In this document: piece by piece, positions 28,193-39,021 of the stretch
Layout: each line of letters opens with the position of its first letter
Position numbering within the stretch: the stretch's first letter is position 1
Assembly (NCBI RefSeq): GCF_017741815.1
Contig: NZ_JAGHMF010000007.1
Coordinates: 310,001-374,000 of the forward strand
Source of the DNA: Rhizobium sp. 16-488-2b
Lineage (GTDB): Bacteria > Pseudomonadota > Alphaproteobacteria > Rhizobiales > Rhizobiaceae
Length of the DNA stretch: 64,000 nt
Direction: 5' to 3'
Notes under the pieces: generated by a model
The model's input: only the letters and a program-made list of their open reading frames with translations
The model's database searches: none
Told to the model about the DNA's origin: nothing
Position numbers and translations under genes: made by a program

Positions 28193-28834
28193 ATGGCAAA
28201 CGCATCCGACGGCAAGAACAAGGAAGGGGTCGCCGATTTCTCGGCTGACTTCGGCCGTCTTGCTGCCGAGATGCTGGAAAATGCCCGCGCCTTGCCGATC
28301 GCGCCGATGATGGTCAATCCGGCAGCCGCCATGGCTGCTGCGACTGCAATCGGTTTCGGCTTCTCCACGCAGATGGCCGGCGCCTTCTTCGGCGCTCTCC
28401 AGGGCGCGATGGAAGCATCGAACAAACTGGCGGCGGTTCTCGACGAGACGCCGCCGGAAGAGCCGAAGCCTGAGATCGACGTGAAGCCGGAAAACATTCG
28501 CCCGGCAGCGCCGAAGAAGACGACGGCCCGCGTGAAGCTGGCCGTGGTCGCCGACAAGGCCGAGCCGGTGGCTAAGGCGAAGACGACTACAGCCGCTAAG
28601 CCGGCGGCACGGGGCAAGAAGGCGGATGATCTCAAGCAGATCTCCGGCGTCGGCCCGAAGCTCGAGCAGGTGCTGAACGCTAGGGGTATTCGCACGCTCA
28701 GCGAGATCGCCGCCTGGTCTGATGCCGATGTCGCCCGCCTTGACGCGGAGCTCGGCTTTGACGGCCGTATCGCCCGCGATGGCTGGGTGGCGCAGGCCAA
28801 GGCGCTGACGGCAAAGGGCCGGAAGCGGACGTGA
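28193..28834 (+). CDS. helix-hairpin domain protein in the nuo cluster
   Basis: A 213-aa protein, not a core complex I subunit. The N-terminal third is Ala/Met-rich and helical (MMVNPAAAMAAATAIGFGF, then MAGAFFGALQGAMEASNKL), with a phasin-like look. A Lys/Ala/Pro linker follows, and residues about 145-210 (DDLKQISGVGPKLEQVLNAR ... GRIARDGWVAQAKAL) are clearly homologous to the C-terminal domain of NuoE. The start is the ATG four bases after nuoF stops; upstream in-frame codons belong to nuoF sequence in another frame. Function unknown; location and the shared domain suggest a link with NuoE. Confidence 0.8.
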   Translation: MANASDGKNKEGVADFSADFGRLAAEMLENARALPIAPMMVNPAAAMAAATAIGFGFSTQMAGAFFGALQGAMEASNKLAAVLDETPPEEPKPEIDVKPENIRPAAPKKTTARVKLAVVADKAEPVAKAKTTTAAKPAARGKKADDLKQISGVGPKLEQVLNARGIRTLSEIAAWSDADVARLDAELGFDGRIARDGWVAQAKALTAKGRKRT

Positions 28835-29060
28835 TGATGTCCGGTCGCGGATCGCGATCGGAGGAGAGACAAGACTGAGCGGCGCGGGGAGGGTCCCAAT
28901 GCCGCGATGTCGCAGGCCGGTTCCCGGGCCTCGGGGGGCGGAGACGAAAATTTGGACGACACCAGTGTCAGCGGGATAAAAATCCGGCCTGGCAGTGGAA
29001 GCGTTGCAGAATAGGTTTGTTTACCGGCTTCCGGTGAACGGGAAACAGGACTGAGTGACG

Positions 29061-31142
29061 ATGGCAAAACTGAAGATTGACGGTAACGAGATCGAGGTCC
29101 CGGATCATTACACCCTCATTCAGGCGTGTGAGGAAGCTGGTGCTGAAGTTCCGCGCTTCTGCTTCCACGAACGCCTTTCGGTTGCCGGCAACTGCCGCAT
29201 GTGCCTCGTCGAGGTCAAGGGTGGCCCGCCGAAGCCGCAGGCATCTTGCGCCATGGGCGTGCGCGATATCCGCGGCGGTCCGAATGGCGAACTGCCTGAG
29301 GTCTTCACCAACACGCCGATGGTCAAGAAGGCCCGTGAAGGCGTGATGGAATTCCTGCTGATCAACCATCCGCTGGATTGCCCGATCTGCGACCAGGGTG
29401 GCGAATGCGACCTGCAGGACCAGGCCATGGCCTTCGGTATCGCCGGCTCGCGCTATCAGGAAGACAAGCGCGCCGTCGAGGACAAGTACATCGGACCGCT
29501 CGTCAAGACGGTCATGAACCGCTGCATTCACTGCACGCGCTGCGTTCGCTTCACCACCGAGGTCGCCGGCATTGCCGAGCTCGGTCTGATCGGTCGTGGC
29601 GAAGACGCCGAGATCACCACCTATCTTGAGCAGGCGATGACCTCCGAGCTGCAGGGCAACGTCGTTGACCTCTGCCCGGTCGGCGCGCTGACCTCTAAGC
29701 CCTTCGCCTTCACGGCCCGTCCGTGGGAACTGAACAAGACCGAAACGATCGACGTCATGGACGCGCTCGGCTCGGCAATCCGCGTCGATACCCGTGGCCG
29801 CGAAGTCATGCGCGTCATGCCGCGCGTCAACGACCAGATCAACGAAGAGTGGATCTCCGACAAGAGCCGCTTCATCTGGGACGGCCTGAAGACGCAGCGC
29901 CTCGACAAGCCTTACGTTCGCAAGGACGGCCGCCTGCAGGTCGCAAGCTGGCCGGATGCGTTCGCAGCGATCAAGTCGGCTGTCGCCTCGACTTCCGGCG
30001 ACAAGATCGGCGCCATCGCCGGCGACCTCGCTTCCGTCGAAGAAATGTACGCTCTGTCTGAGCTGGTAAAGTCGCTCGGTTCCGAGAACCTTGACTGCCG
30101 CCAGGATGGGACGGCACTTGATCCGTCGTTCGGCCGCGCAAGCTACCTCTTCAACCCGACGATCGAAGGCATCGAACAGGCCGACGCGCTGCTCATCATC
30201 GGCGCCAACCCGCGCTTCGAAGCCGCAGTTCTCAACGCCCGCATCCGCAAGCGCTGGCGCCGTGGCAACTTCCCGATCGGCGTGATCGGCGAAGCCGGCG
30301 AACTGCGTTACGACTACGAATATCTCGGCTCCGGCCCGGACACGCTGAAGGATCTGGTCGACGGCACGCACAGCTTCGCCAAGGTTCTGACCGACGCCAA
30401 GAAGCCGCTGATCATCATCGGCCAGGGCGCTCTCTCGCGCGCTGATGGCGCAGGCGTTCTCGCCAGCGCTGCCAAGCTCGCCGGCACTGTCGGTGCTGTG
30501 GTCGATGGCTGGAACGGTTTCGCCGTCCTGCACACGGCTGCTGCCCGCGTCGGCGGTCTCGATCTCGGCTTCGTGCCGGGCGCCAAGGGCGTCAATGCCG
30601 CTGACATGCTGAGCTCGATGGACGTTCTCTTCCTGCTCGGCGCCGACGAAATGAACTTCGAAGCGAAGAAGGCCAAGTTCACCGTCTACATCGGTTCGCA
30701 TGGCGATCAGGGCGCACAGAACGCCGACGTCATCCTGCCGGCCGCCGCTTACACTGAAAAGTCGGGCACCTGGGTCAACACCGAGGGCCGCGTTCAGATC
30801 GGCAACCGCGCAGGCTTCGCACCGGGCGATGCCCGTGAGGACTGGGCGATCATCCGCGCGCTCTCCGACGTTCTCGGCAAGAAGCTGCCGTTCGACTCGT
30901 TGAGCCAGCTGCGCGCCAAGCTTTACCAGGTGTTCCCGCACTTCGCGGCGGCCGACGAGATTGCCGAAAGCGACAGCGCCAAGATTGCTGCCGTCGCCAA
31001 GAAAGCCGGCAAGATGAACAAGGCCGGCTTCGCATCGCCGGTGAAAGACTTCTATTTGACGAACCCAATCGCGCGTGCGTCGGCTGTCATGGCTGAATGC
31101 TCGGCATTGGCCCGCAACAACTTCAAAGTCGCGGCAGAGTAA
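29061..31142 (+). CDS. nuoG: NADH-quinone oxidoreductase subunit G
   Basis: A 693-aa 75-kDa subunit, normal for alphaproteobacteria and shorter than the enterobacterial form. The N-terminal ferredoxin domain has CFHERLSVAGNCRMCLVEV; the cluster N4/N5 region has CPICDQGGECDLQDQ and CIHCTRCVRF; the remainder is the molybdopterin-oxidoreductase-like fold without a functional cofactor. The ATG at 29061 is preferred over GTG at 29055 because the AGGA site is better spaced. A 226-base gap separates it from the preceding gene, the largest in the cluster, so an internal promoter is possible. Confidence 0.97.
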   Translation: MAKLKIDGNEIEVPDHYTLIQACEEAGAEVPRFCFHERLSVAGNCRMCLVEVKGGPPKPQASCAMGVRDIRGGPNGELPEVFTNTPMVKKAREGVMEFLLINHPLDCPICDQGGECDLQDQAMAFGIAGSRYQEDKRAVEDKYIGPLVKTVMNRCIHCTRCVRFTTEVAGIAELGLIGRGEDAEITTYLEQAMTSELQGNVVDLCPVGALTSKPFAFTARPWELNKTETIDVMDALGSAIRVDTRGREVMRVMPRVNDQINEEWISDKSRFIWDGLKTQRLDKPYVRKDGRLQVASWPDAFAAIKSAVASTSGDKIGAIAGDLASVEEMYALSELVKSLGSENLDCRQDGTALDPSFGRASYLFNPTIEGIEQADALLIIGANPRFEAAVLNARIRKRWRRGNFPIGVIGEAGELRYDYEYLGSGPDTLKDLVDGTHSFAKVLTDAKKPLIIIGQGALSRADGAGVLASAAKLAGTVGAVVDGWNGFAVLHTAAARVGGLDLGFVPGAKGVNAADMLSSMDVLFLLGADEMNFEAKKAKFTVYIGSHGDQGAQNADVILPAAAYTEKSGTWVNTEGRVQIGNRAGFAPGDAREDWAIIRALSDVLGKKLPFDSLSQLRAKLYQVFPHFAAADEIAESDSAKIAAVAKKAGKMNKAGFASPVKDFYLTNPIARASAVMAECSALARNNFKVAAE

Positions 31143-31154
31143 GGGCAGGGGACT

Positions 31155-32198
31155 ATGGAATCGTTTCTTTCAACATATGTCTGGCCAGGCCTCCTCATGG
31201 TCGGTCAGTCGCTTCTCGTCCTCGTCTGCTTGCTCGTCTTCATCGCCTACATCCTGTTGGCCGACCGCAAGATCTGGGCGGCCGTACAGCTGCGCCGGGG
31301 ACCGAATGTGGTGGGTCCTTTCGGCCTTTTCCAGTCCTTCGCCGACCTTTTGAAGTTCGTCTTCAAGGAGCCGATCATTCCGGCTGGCGCCGACAAGGCG
31401 GTCTTCCTTCTGGCTCCGCTGGTCACCGTGCTTCTGGCGCTGTCGACCTGGGCCGTGGTTCCGTTCGCGGATGGCTGGGTCATCGCCAACATCAACGTCG
31501 GCATCCTCTACATCTTCGCGATCTCGTCGCTTGAAGTGTACGGCGTCATCATGGGCGGCTGGGCTTCGAACTCGAAGTATCCGTTCCTCGGCGCGCTGCG
31601 TTCGGCGGCGCAGATGGTGTCCTACGAAGTCTCGATCGGCTTCGTCATCGTCACCGTCCTGCTGTGCGTGGGTTCGCTGAATCTGACGGACATCGTTCAC
31701 GCGCAGCAGAGCGGCATCGGTACGCGTCTCGGCATGCCGTCGTCCTTCCTGGACTGGCATTGGCTGGCCCTGTTCCCGATGTTCATCATCTTCTTCATCT
31801 CGGCACTGGCTGAAACCAACCGTCCGCCCTTCGACCTTCCGGAAGCTGAATCCGAACTCGTCGCCGGCTTCATGGTCGAGTATGGTTCGGCCCTCTACAT
31901 GATGTTCATGCTCGGCGAATACGCGGCCATCGTCCTGATGTGCTCGCTGACGACGATCCTGTTCCTCGGAGGCTGGCTGCCGCCGGTCGACGTCTGGTTC
32001 CTCAATTGGGTTCCCGGCATCATCTGGTTCATGCTGAAGTCGTGCCTGGTGTTCTTCATGTTCGCGATGGTCAAGGCATTCGTGCCGCGCTACCGGTACG
32101 ACCAGCTGATGCGCCTCGGCTGGAAGGTCTTCCTTCCGCTGTCGCTCGCCATGGTCATCATTGTTGCATTTGTCCTGAAGCTGACGGCGGGGGCCTAA
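31155..32198 (+). CDS. nuoH: NADH-quinone oxidoreductase subunit H
   Basis: A 347-aa membrane subunit with eight or nine helices, joining the quinone site to the membrane arm. Conserved [21 protein letters not shown] and [20 protein letters not shown] stretches are present. Twelve bases after nuoG. Its stop codon overlaps the start codon of the next small gene (TAATG). Confidence 0.98.
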   Translation: MESFLSTYVWPGLLMVGQSLLVLVCLLVFIAYILLADRKIWAAVQLRRGPNVVGPFGLFQSFADLLKFVFKEPIIPAGADKAVFLLAPLVTVLLALSTWAVVPFADGWVIANINVGILYIFAISSLEVYGVIMGGWASNSKYPFLGALRSAAQMVSYEVSIGFVIVTVLLCVGSLNLTDIVHAQQSGIGTRLGMPSSFLDWHWLALFPMFIIFFISALAETNRPPFDLPEAESELVAGFMVEYGSALYMMFMLGEYAAIVLMCSLTTILFLGGWLPPVDVWFLNWVPGIIWFMLKSCLVFFMFAMVKAFVPRYRYDQLMRLGWKVFLPLSLAMVIIVAFVLKLTAGA

Positions 32199-32464
32199 TG
32201 CTTCAGATCGCGGCAACTGTCGGAGGCGGCCTCATTGGGATGGCTCTGGCGTTTGGCGCAAATATCTTTGCTTTGCCGAAGGCACTTCGGCAACAGCGCG
32301 AAAAATTGGGTGATGATTGGCAAATGCCGATAACCGGATGGAACTTGGAGGTGCTCGAAAAGCACACTCGGTTTATATACCGGTTTTGGATGCCAGTCGT
32401 TTTCACGGTAGTTCTTGCGGCCGCTGGTTACATCGTAACCAGCCAGGCGAATGGAGTTAGATAA
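32198..32464 (+). CDS. small membrane protein between nuoH and nuoI
   Basis: An 88-aa protein with two hydrophobic segments, residues about 3-24 and 68-84, and a charged loop ([20 protein letters not shown]) between them. Both ends overlap the neighbouring genes by one base in TAATG junctions (with nuoH and nuoI), strong evidence that it is translated in series. Its third codon positions are visibly less GC-rich than in nuoH and nuoI. It does not resemble any core Nuo subunit. A role in complex I assembly or stability is only inferred from position. Confidence 0.78.
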   Translation: MLQIAATVGGGLIGMALAFGANIFALPKALRQQREKLGDDWQMPITGWNLEVLEKHTRFIYRFWMPVVFTVVLAAAGYIVTSQANGVR

Positions 32465-32955
32465 TGGCAGGCTTGTCAAACGCCGTCAGTTCGTTGTTCC
32501 TCAGGGAATTCATCAGCGCTTTCTGGCTGACGTTCCGTTACATTTTCAAGCAGAAGGCAACGGTGAACTATCCGTTCGAAAAGGGACCGGTCAGCCCGCG
32601 CTTCCGTGGCGAACATGCGCTCCGTCGTTATCCCAACGGCGAAGAGCGTTGCATCGCCTGCAAGCTGTGTGAGGCTATCTGTCCTGCTCAGGCGATCACC
32701 ATCGAAGCCGGCCCGCGCCGCAACGATGGCACCCGCCGTACGGTCCGTTACGATATCGACATGGTGAAGTGCATCTATTGCGGCTTCTGCCAGGAGGCTT
32801 GCCCGGTCGATGCGATCGTCGAGGGCCCGAATTTCGAATTTGCGACGGAAACGCGCGAAGAGCTCTACTTCGACAAGCAGAAGCTCCTCGAGAACGGCGA
32901 CCGTTGGGAGCGTGAAATCGCTCGCAACCTCGCTCTCGACGCTCCGTACCGTTGA
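32464..32955 (+). CDS. nuoI: NADH-quinone oxidoreductase subunit I
   Basis: A 163-aa ferredoxin-like subunit holding clusters N6a and N6b. Two [4Fe-4S] motifs are intact: [16 protein letters not shown] and [16 protein letters not shown]. The N-terminal amphipathic helix anchors it at the membrane interface. Translationally coupled to the preceding 88-aa gene. Confidence 0.98.
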   Translation: MAGLSNAVSSLFLREFISAFWLTFRYIFKQKATVNYPFEKGPVSPRFRGEHALRRYPNGEERCIACKLCEAICPAQAITIEAGPRRNDGTRRTVRYDIDMVKCIYCGFCQEACPVDAIVEGPNFEFATETREELYFDKQKLLENGDRWEREIARNLALDAPYR

Positions 32956-33091
32956 TTGAAATTGAAATGCCGGGCGGTGCTTGAAGCGTCGCCCAGTCAA
33001 CATGCACCAGAGCTTCGCGGCAACCAATGCGAAGCTTCATCGGGCGGGGGGAGTACCCGGCAGCCCGTGGGAAGATGAAGAAGGCACGAAC

Positions 33092-33706
33092 ATGGGTCTG
33101 CAGGCTCTATTTTTCTATATTTTCGCCTTTATCGCGATAGCGTCGGCGTTCATGGTCATCTGGTCGAAGAACCCGGTTCACTCGGTTCTGTTCCTGATCC
33201 TGGTTTTCTTCAACGCGGCCGGTCTCTTCCTGCTGCTCGGGGCTGAATTCCTCGCGATGATCCTGCTCGTCGTTTATGTCGGCGCCGTGGCGGTTCTCTT
33301 CCTCTTCGTGGTCATGATGCTCGACATCGACTTCACGGAGCTGCGCGCGGGCGTTCTCGAATATGCGCCGATCGGCGCGCTGATCGGGGTGATCCTCGCG
33401 GCCGAGCTGATTGTCGTGGTCGGCGGCAGCGTGATCTCGCCGGAGATCGCCAAGACGGTCGCCATGCCGATCCCCGCGATCACCGAGCGCACCAACACCG
33501 CCGCCCTCGGCGACGTGCTCTATACGAATTACGTCTACTTCTTCGAAATCGCCGCTCTCGTCCTGCTGGTCGCGATGATCGGGGCAATCGTGCTCACGCT
33601 CAAGCATCGCACGACGGTCAAGCGTCAGAACATCGCAAACCAGGTTGCCCGCAACCCGAAGACCGCCGTCGAGGTGATCTCGGTGAAGCCGGGGCAGGGG
33701 CTTTGA
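33092..33706 (+). CDS. nuoJ: NADH-quinone oxidoreductase subunit J
   Basis: A 204-aa membrane subunit with five helices. FLLLGAEFLAMILLVVYVGAVAVLFLFVVMML across residues about 50-85 includes the pi-bulge helix of the proton path. The ATG at 33092 with a GAAGG ribosome site gives the normal start; an earlier in-frame ATG at 32981 adds non-conserved residues. The 136-base gap before it contains a hairpin (AGCTTCGC at 33011, GCGAAGCT at 33029). Confidence 0.95.
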   Translation: MGLQALFFYIFAFIAIASAFMVIWSKNPVHSVLFLILVFFNAAGLFLLLGAEFLAMILLVVYVGAVAVLFLFVVMMLDIDFTELRAGVLEYAPIGALIGVILAAELIVVVGGSVISPEIAKTVAMPIPAITERTNTAALGDVLYTNYVYFFEIAALVLLVAMIGAIVLTLKHRTTVKRQNIANQVARNPKTAVEVISVKPGQGL

Positions 33707-33735
33707 GGCAGGCGCGAGCTTAAGGAAACAACACA

Positions 33736-34044
33736 ATGGTCATCGGACTTTCCCATTACCTGACGGTCAGCGCCATCCTCTTCACGCTCGGCGTCTTCGG
33801 CATCTTCCTCAACCGGAAGAACATCATCGTCATCCTGATGTCGATCGAGCTCATTCTGCTCGCCGTCAACATCAACATGGTCGCCTTCTCGTCGTTCCTG
33901 AACGACATCGTCGGCCAGGTCTTTGCATTGTTCATTCTGACCGTCGCTGCTGCTGAAGCGGCCATCGGTCTCGCAATTCTCGTCGTCTTCTACCGCAACC
34001 GCGGCTCCATCGCCGTGGAAGACGTCAATATGATGAAGGGCTGA
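33736..34044 (+). CDS. nuoK: NADH-quinone oxidoreductase subunit K
   Basis: A 102-aa membrane subunit with three helices, homologous to MrpC/ND4L. The two buried glutamates important for proton pumping are in [11 protein letters not shown] and [10 protein letters not shown]. Seven bases upstream of nuoL. Confidence 0.98.
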   Translation: MVIGLSHYLTVSAILFTLGVFGIFLNRKNIIVILMSIELILLAVNINMVAFSSFLNDIVGQVFALFILTVAAAEAAIGLAILVVFYRNRGSIAVEDVNMMKG

Positions 34045-34051
34045 TAAGGCT

Positions 34052-36046
34052 ATGTTTTTATATAAGGCTATCGTCTTTCTTCCCCTGATCGGCGCGATCA
34101 TAGCCGGCCTTTTCGGCCGCGCGATCGGCGCCAAGGCGTCGGAATTCGTCACCACGGGTCTGATGATCATCGCGGCGGTCCTGTCGTGGTACGTCTTCAT
34201 CACCGTCGGCATGGGCCATGTCGAAGGCGGCCCGATCAAGGTTGAAGTCCTGCGCTGGATCCAGTCCGGTGGCATCGACGTCTCCTGGTCGCTGCGCATC
34301 GACACGCTGACCTCGGTCATGCTGATCGTCGTCAACTCGGTCTCAACGCTCGTCCATCTCTATTCGATCGGGTACATGCATCATGACCCGCATCGCCCGC
34401 GCTTCTTCGCCTATCTGTCGCTCTTCACCTTTGCGATGTTGATGCTGATCACCTCCGACAACCTTGCCCAGATGTTCTTCGGCTGGGAAGGCGTGGGTCT
34501 GGCGTCCTACCTGCTGATCGGCTTCTGGTTCAAGAAGCCGTCGGCGAACGCCGCCGCCATGAAGGCCTTCATCGTCAACCGCGTTGGCGACTTCGGCTTC
34601 ATCCTCGGCATCTCGAGCGTTTTCGTTCTCTTCGGCGCCATCAACTTCGACACCATCTTCGCCAATGCCGCGAGCTTCGCGCATGAAGGCGGCGAGGGCG
34701 GCGAAGTGGTTCTGAACCTCTTCGGCATGCACCTCGACAAGGCACACGCGCTGACCGGCGCCTGCCTGCTCTTGTTCATGGGCGCGATGGGTAAGTCGGC
34801 GCAGTTCCTGCTGCACACCTGGCTTCCCGACGCCATGGAAGGCCCGACGCCTGTGTCGGCGCTCATCCATGCCGCGACCATGGTCACCGCCGGCGTCTTC
34901 CTCGTCGCCCGCATGTCGCCGCTGTTCGAACTGTCTCCGGATGCGCTGACCGTCGTCACCATCATCGGTGCGATCACCGCCTTCTTCGCGGCGACCGTCG
35001 GCCTCGTGCAGAACGACATCAAGCGCGTCATCGCCTACTCGACCTGCTCGCAGCTCGGCTACATGTTCGTCGCTCTCGGTGTCGGCGCCTATGGCGCGGC
35101 CATCTTCCACCTGTTCACGCACGCTTTCTTCAAGGCACTGCTCTTCCTTTGCGCCGGCTCGGTCATCCACGCCGTCGATGGTGAGCAAGACATGAGAAAC
35201 ATGGGTGGCCTGCGTCCGCACATCAAGGTCACGTTCCTGATGATGCTGATCGGCACGCTCGCCATCACCGGCGTCGGCATTCCGTTCACGCCGTTCGGCT
35301 TCGCCGGCTTCTTCTCGAAGGACGTGATCATCGAGGCGACCTATGCATCGCATTCGCCGGTCGCTGGCTTCGCCTTCGCCATGCTGGTTATCGCGGCTCT
35401 GTTCACGAGCTTCTATTCCTGGCGCCTGATGTTCCTCACCTTCTTCAACAAGCCGCGCGCTTCGCACGAGGTCATGCACCACGTGCACGAATCGCCGCAG
35501 GTCATGCTGATCCCGCTCTATCTGCTGGCGATCGGCGCTGTCTTCGCGGGCTGGTTCTTCGAAGGACACTTCTACGGCGAGGAATATGCCGAGTTCTGGA
35601 AGGGCGCGCTCTTCACCTCGGAGCACAACGAGCTGGTCCACGAGTTCCACCACGTTCCGGCGTTGGTTGCTCTCAGCCCCTTCATCGCCATGGTGATCGG
35701 TTTCGTGACCGCCTGGTACATGTATATCAAGTCGCCGTCGACGCCGGCCGTGCTCGCACGTCAGCATCGGGTGCTCTACCAGTTCCTCTTGAACAAGTGG
35801 TACTTCGACGAGCTCTACGACTTCCTCTTCGTCCGTTCGGCAAAGGCCCTTGGCCGGTTCCTGTGGAAGAAGGGTGACGTCGGCGTCATCGACACCTACG
35901 GCCCGAACGGCATCGCCGCCCGCGTCGTCGATGTCACCAACCGCGTCGTGCGCCTGCAGAGCGGTTACCTCTATCACTACGCGTTCGCCATGCTGATCGG
36001 CGTTGCAGCGCTCGTTACCTGGATGATGCTCGGGAGTGCCCTCTGA
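34052..36046 (+). CDS. nuoL: NADH-quinone oxidoreductase subunit L
   Basis: A 664-aa antiporter-like subunit at the far end of the membrane arm. Core motifs [37 protein letters not shown] and the lysine in [17 protein letters not shown] are present, and the C-terminal long lateral helix region follows. Its stop overlaps the nuoM start by one base. Confidence 0.98.
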   Translation: MFLYKAIVFLPLIGAIIAGLFGRAIGAKASEFVTTGLMIIAAVLSWYVFITVGMGHVEGGPIKVEVLRWIQSGGIDVSWSLRIDTLTSVMLIVVNSVSTLVHLYSIGYMHHDPHRPRFFAYLSLFTFAMLMLITSDNLAQMFFGWEGVGLASYLLIGFWFKKPSANAAAMKAFIVNRVGDFGFILGISSVFVLFGAINFDTIFANAASFAHEGGEGGEVVLNLFGMHLDKAHALTGACLLLFMGAMGKSAQFLLHTWLPDAMEGPTPVSALIHAATMVTAGVFLVARMSPLFELSPDALTVVTIIGAITAFFAATVGLVQNDIKRVIAYSTCSQLGYMFVALGVGAYGAAIFHLFTHAFFKALLFLCAGSVIHAVDGEQDMRNMGGLRPHIKVTFLMMLIGTLAITGVGIPFTPFGFAGFFSKDVIIEATYASHSPVAGFAFAMLVIAALFTSFYSWRLMFLTFFNKPRASHEVMHHVHESPQVMLIPLYLLAIGAVFAGWFFEGHFYGEEYAEFWKGALFTSEHNELVHEFHHVPALVALSPFIAMVIGFVTAWYMYIKSPSTPAVLARQHRVLYQFLLNKWYFDELYDFLFVRSAKALGRFLWKKGDVGVIDTYGPNGIAARVVDVTNRVVRLQSGYLYHYAFAMLIGVAALVTWMMLGSAL

Positions 36047-37557
36047 TGACCGATTGGCCTATTCTTTCCACGGTCACCTTCCTGCCGTTCGTCGGCGTGG
36101 TGCTCCTGCTTTTGATGAATGAGAACGGCCCGAACGGCCGCCGCAACGTCCTCAACATTGCCCTGTTGACGACCGTCGTGACCTTCATCCTGTCGCTCTT
36201 CATCTGGATCGGTTTCGACAATGCGAACCCGGGCTTCCAGATGATCGAGAAGCACGGCTGGCTCGGCACGGGCATCAGCTATCATCTCGGCGTCGATGGC
36301 ATTTCGATGCTGTTCGTCATCCTCTCGACCTTCCTCATGCCCTTCTGCGTGCTCGCCAGCTGGTTCTCGGTGGAGAAGCGCCTGAAGGAATACATGATCG
36401 CCTTCCTGATGCTGGAAGTGATGATGGTCGGCGTCTTCGTGTCGCTCGATATCGTTCTCTTCTACGTGTTCTTCGAAGCCGGCCTGATCCCGATGTTCCT
36501 TATCATCGGCGTCTGGGGTGGCAAGGATCGCGTCTACGCCAGCTACAAGTTCTTCCTCTACACGCTGCTCGGCTCCGTGCTGATGCTGCTCGCCATCATG
36601 GCCATGTACTGGCAGGCCGGCACGACCGATATCTCGGCGCTGCTCGATTACAAGTTCCCGCCGCACATGCAGACCTGGCTATGGCTGGCCTTCTTCGCGT
36701 CCTTCGCGGTGAAGATGCCGATGTGGCCGGTCCACACCTGGCTTCCCGACGCCCACGTTCAGGCGCCGACGGCAGGTTCCGTCATCCTGGCAGGCGTTCT
36801 CCTGAAGCTCGGCGGCTACGGCCTCATCCGCTTCTCGCTCGGCATGTTCCCTGTTGCTTCCGATTTCTTCGCGCCCATGGTCTTTGCCATGTCCGTCATC
36901 GCCATCATCTACACCTCGCTGGTGGCGCTGATGCAGGAAGACATCAAGAAGCTGATCGCCTACTCCTCGGTTGCCCACATGGGCTACGTGACGATGGGTA
37001 TCTTCGCGGCCAACGCCCAGGGTCTGCAGGGCTCGATCTTCCAGATGCTGTCGCATGGTATCGTCTCGGGCGCGCTCTTCCTCTGCGTCGGCGTGGTCTA
37101 TGACCGTACTCACACCCGCGAGATCGCGGCCTATGGCGGCCTCGTCAACAACATGCCGAAATATGCTGTTGCGATGATGGTCTTCACCATGGCGAACGTC
37201 GGTCTTCCCGGCACCTCGGGCTTCATCGGCGAATTCCTGACGCTGATCGGTGTCTTCCGGGTCAACAGCTGGGTTGCTCTCTTTGCCGCCACCGGCGTCA
37301 TCCTCTCGGCCGCTTACGCGCTCTGGCTCTATCGCCGGGTGATCTTCGGCACGCTGGACAAGGAGAAGCTCAAGGCTCTCCTCGACCTGTCGCCGCGCGA
37401 GCAGTTGATCCTCTACCCGCTGATTGCTCTGACGATCTTCTTCGGCGTCTATCCGGCTCCGGTCTTCGATGTGACCGCTGCCTCCGTCGACCATCTGATC
37501 AACAGCTATTCGGCCGCAGTCCAGGCAGCGCATGACGTCGCGCTGTCGATGAAATGA
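36046..37557 (+). CDS. nuoM: NADH-quinone oxidoreductase subunit M
   Basis: A 503-aa antiporter-like proton-pumping subunit. [58 protein letters not shown] and [17 protein letters not shown] mark the channel residues. Coupled to nuoL. Confidence 0.98.
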   Translation: MTDWPILSTVTFLPFVGVVLLLLMNENGPNGRRNVLNIALLTTVVTFILSLFIWIGFDNANPGFQMIEKHGWLGTGISYHLGVDGISMLFVILSTFLMPFCVLASWFSVEKRLKEYMIAFLMLEVMMVGVFVSLDIVLFYVFFEAGLIPMFLIIGVWGGKDRVYASYKFFLYTLLGSVLMLLAIMAMYWQAGTTDISALLDYKFPPHMQTWLWLAFFASFAVKMPMWPVHTWLPDAHVQAPTAGSVILAGVLLKLGGYGLIRFSLGMFPVASDFFAPMVFAMSVIAIIYTSLVALMQEDIKKLIAYSSVAHMGYVTMGIFAANAQGLQGSIFQMLSHGIVSGALFLCVGVVYDRTHTREIAAYGGLVNNMPKYAVAMMVFTMANVGLPGTSGFIGEFLTLIGVFRVNSWVALFAATGVILSAAYALWLYRRVIFGTLDKEKLKALLDLSPREQLILYPLIALTIFFGVYPAPVFDVTAASVDHLINSYSAAVQAAHDVALSMK

Positions 37558-37575
37558 TGACGGGACTTTTGTGAT

Positions 37576-39021
37576 ATGACCTCTGAAACACTACTCGCAA
37601 GCCTGCATCTTTCGATACCGGAACTGATCCTTGCGATCGGCTCTCTGGTCCTGCTGATGATCGGCGTATTCTCGGGAGAGCGCTCCGGCCGCATGGTCAG
37701 CGTTCTCGCGATCATCCTGTTGGCGGTCGCAGCCCTCTGGCTGGTCTTCGCTCCGAGCGAAGGCCTGGCCTATGGCGGCGTCTTCCTGGCTGATGGCTTC
37801 GGCCGCTTCATGAAGGTGACGGCGCTGGTCGGCTCCATCGTGGCGCTGTTCATGTCGCTCGGCCTTGCCAAGGAAAATCAGCTCGACAAGTTCGAATTCC
37901 CGGTTCTGATCGTGCTCTGCACCCTCGGCATCCTGCTGATGATCTCGGCCAACGACCTGATCTCGCTCTACCTCGGCCTCGAGCTGCAGTCGCTCGCGAT
38001 CTACGTCATTGCCGCGATCAACCGCGACAGCGTCAAGTCGACCGAAGCCGGCCTCAAGTACTTCGTGCTCGGCGCTCTCTCCTCAGGCATGCTGCTCTAC
38101 GGCATGTCGCTGGTCTATGGCTTCACCGGCCACACCCACTTCGCCGATATCGCCCAGGCGCTGACGGTGGATGGTGCGCGCTCGCTCGGCCTGATCTTCG
38201 GTCTGGTCTTCATCCTCGCCGGTATTGCCTTCAAGATCTCGGCCGTTCCGTTCCACATGTGGACGCCGGACGTTTACGAGGGTGCGCCGACCCCGGTCAC
38301 TGCCTTCCTGGCAAGCGCGCCGAAGATTGCCGCCATGGCCATGATGACGCGTATCGTCATCACCGCCTTCCAGCCGGTCATCGCCGACTGGCAGCAGGTC
38401 GTGGTCTTCATCTCGATCGCCTCGATGCTGCTCGGCTCGTTCGCCGCGATCGGCCAGAAGAACATCAAGCGGCTGATGGCCTATTCGTCGATCGGTCACA
38501 TGGGCTACGCGCTGGTCGGTCTTGCCGCCGGCTCGCAGACGGGCGTCTCGGGCGTCATGCTCTACATGCTTATCTACATGGTCATGACGTTGGGCTCCTT
38601 CGCGATCATCATGTCGATGCGCCGCAAGGATGGCACCGTCGTCGAAAACGTGGCCGATCTCGCGGGCCTTTCGACCACCAATCCGATGATGGCGACGGTA
38701 CTCACCATCCTGATGTTCTCGCTGGCCGGTATTCCGCCGCTGGCAGGCTTCTTCGGGAAGTACTTCGTCTTCGTCGCCGCCATTGAAGCCAAGCTCTATG
38801 CGCTTGCCATCATCGGCGTCCTCGCATCGGTTGTCGGCGCCTACTACTATCTGCGCGTCATCAAGCTGATGTGGTTCGATGAAGCCACCGGCGAATTCGC
38901 CCGCGTCTCCGGCTCGCTGCGCCTCGTCTTCGGCGTCTCCGGCCTGTTCGTTCTCGCCTATGTCCTCATCGGCGGTCCGATCGGCGGTGCGGCTGAACTC
39001 GCAGCTGCGACGCTGTTCTGA
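37576..39021 (+). CDS. nuoN: NADH-quinone oxidoreductase subunit N
   Basis: A 481-aa antiporter-like subunit, last of the complex I genes. [35 protein letters not shown] and [17 protein letters not shown] are the expected motifs. Its stop overlaps the birA start by one base, so the transcript probably continues into the next three genes. Confidence 0.98.
   Translation: MTSETLLASLHLSIPELILAIGSLVLLMIGVFSGERSGRMVSVLAIILLAVAALWLVFAPSEGLAYGGVFLADGFGRFMKVTALVGSIVALFMSLGLAKENQLDKFEFPVLIVLCTLGILLMISANDLISLYLGLELQSLAIYVIAAINRDSVKSTEAGLKYFVLGALSSGMLLYGMSLVYGFTGHTHFADIAQALTVDGARSLGLIFGLVFILAGIAFKISAVPFHMWTPDVYEGAPTPVTAFLASAPKIAAMAMMTRIVITAFQPVIADWQQVVVFISIASMLLGSFAAIGQKNIKRLMAYSSIGHMGYALVGLAAGSQTGVSGVMLYMLIYMVMTLGSFAIIMSMRRKDGTVVENVADLAGLSTTNPMMATVLTILMFSLAGIPPLAGFFGKYFVFVAAIEAKLYALAIIGVLASVVGAYYYLRVIKLMWFDEATGEFARVSGSLRLVFGVSGLFVLAYVLIGGPIGGAAELAAATLF

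Noticed and set aside
26887..29067. 726-codon open frame antisense to nuoF and its neighbour
   Set aside because: Same kind of GC-driven shadow; it has no domain and no ribosome site.
34343..35977. 544-codon frame antisense to nuoL
   Set aside because: Strongly charged, repetitive His/Asp/Glu text typical of antisense of hydrophobic genes.
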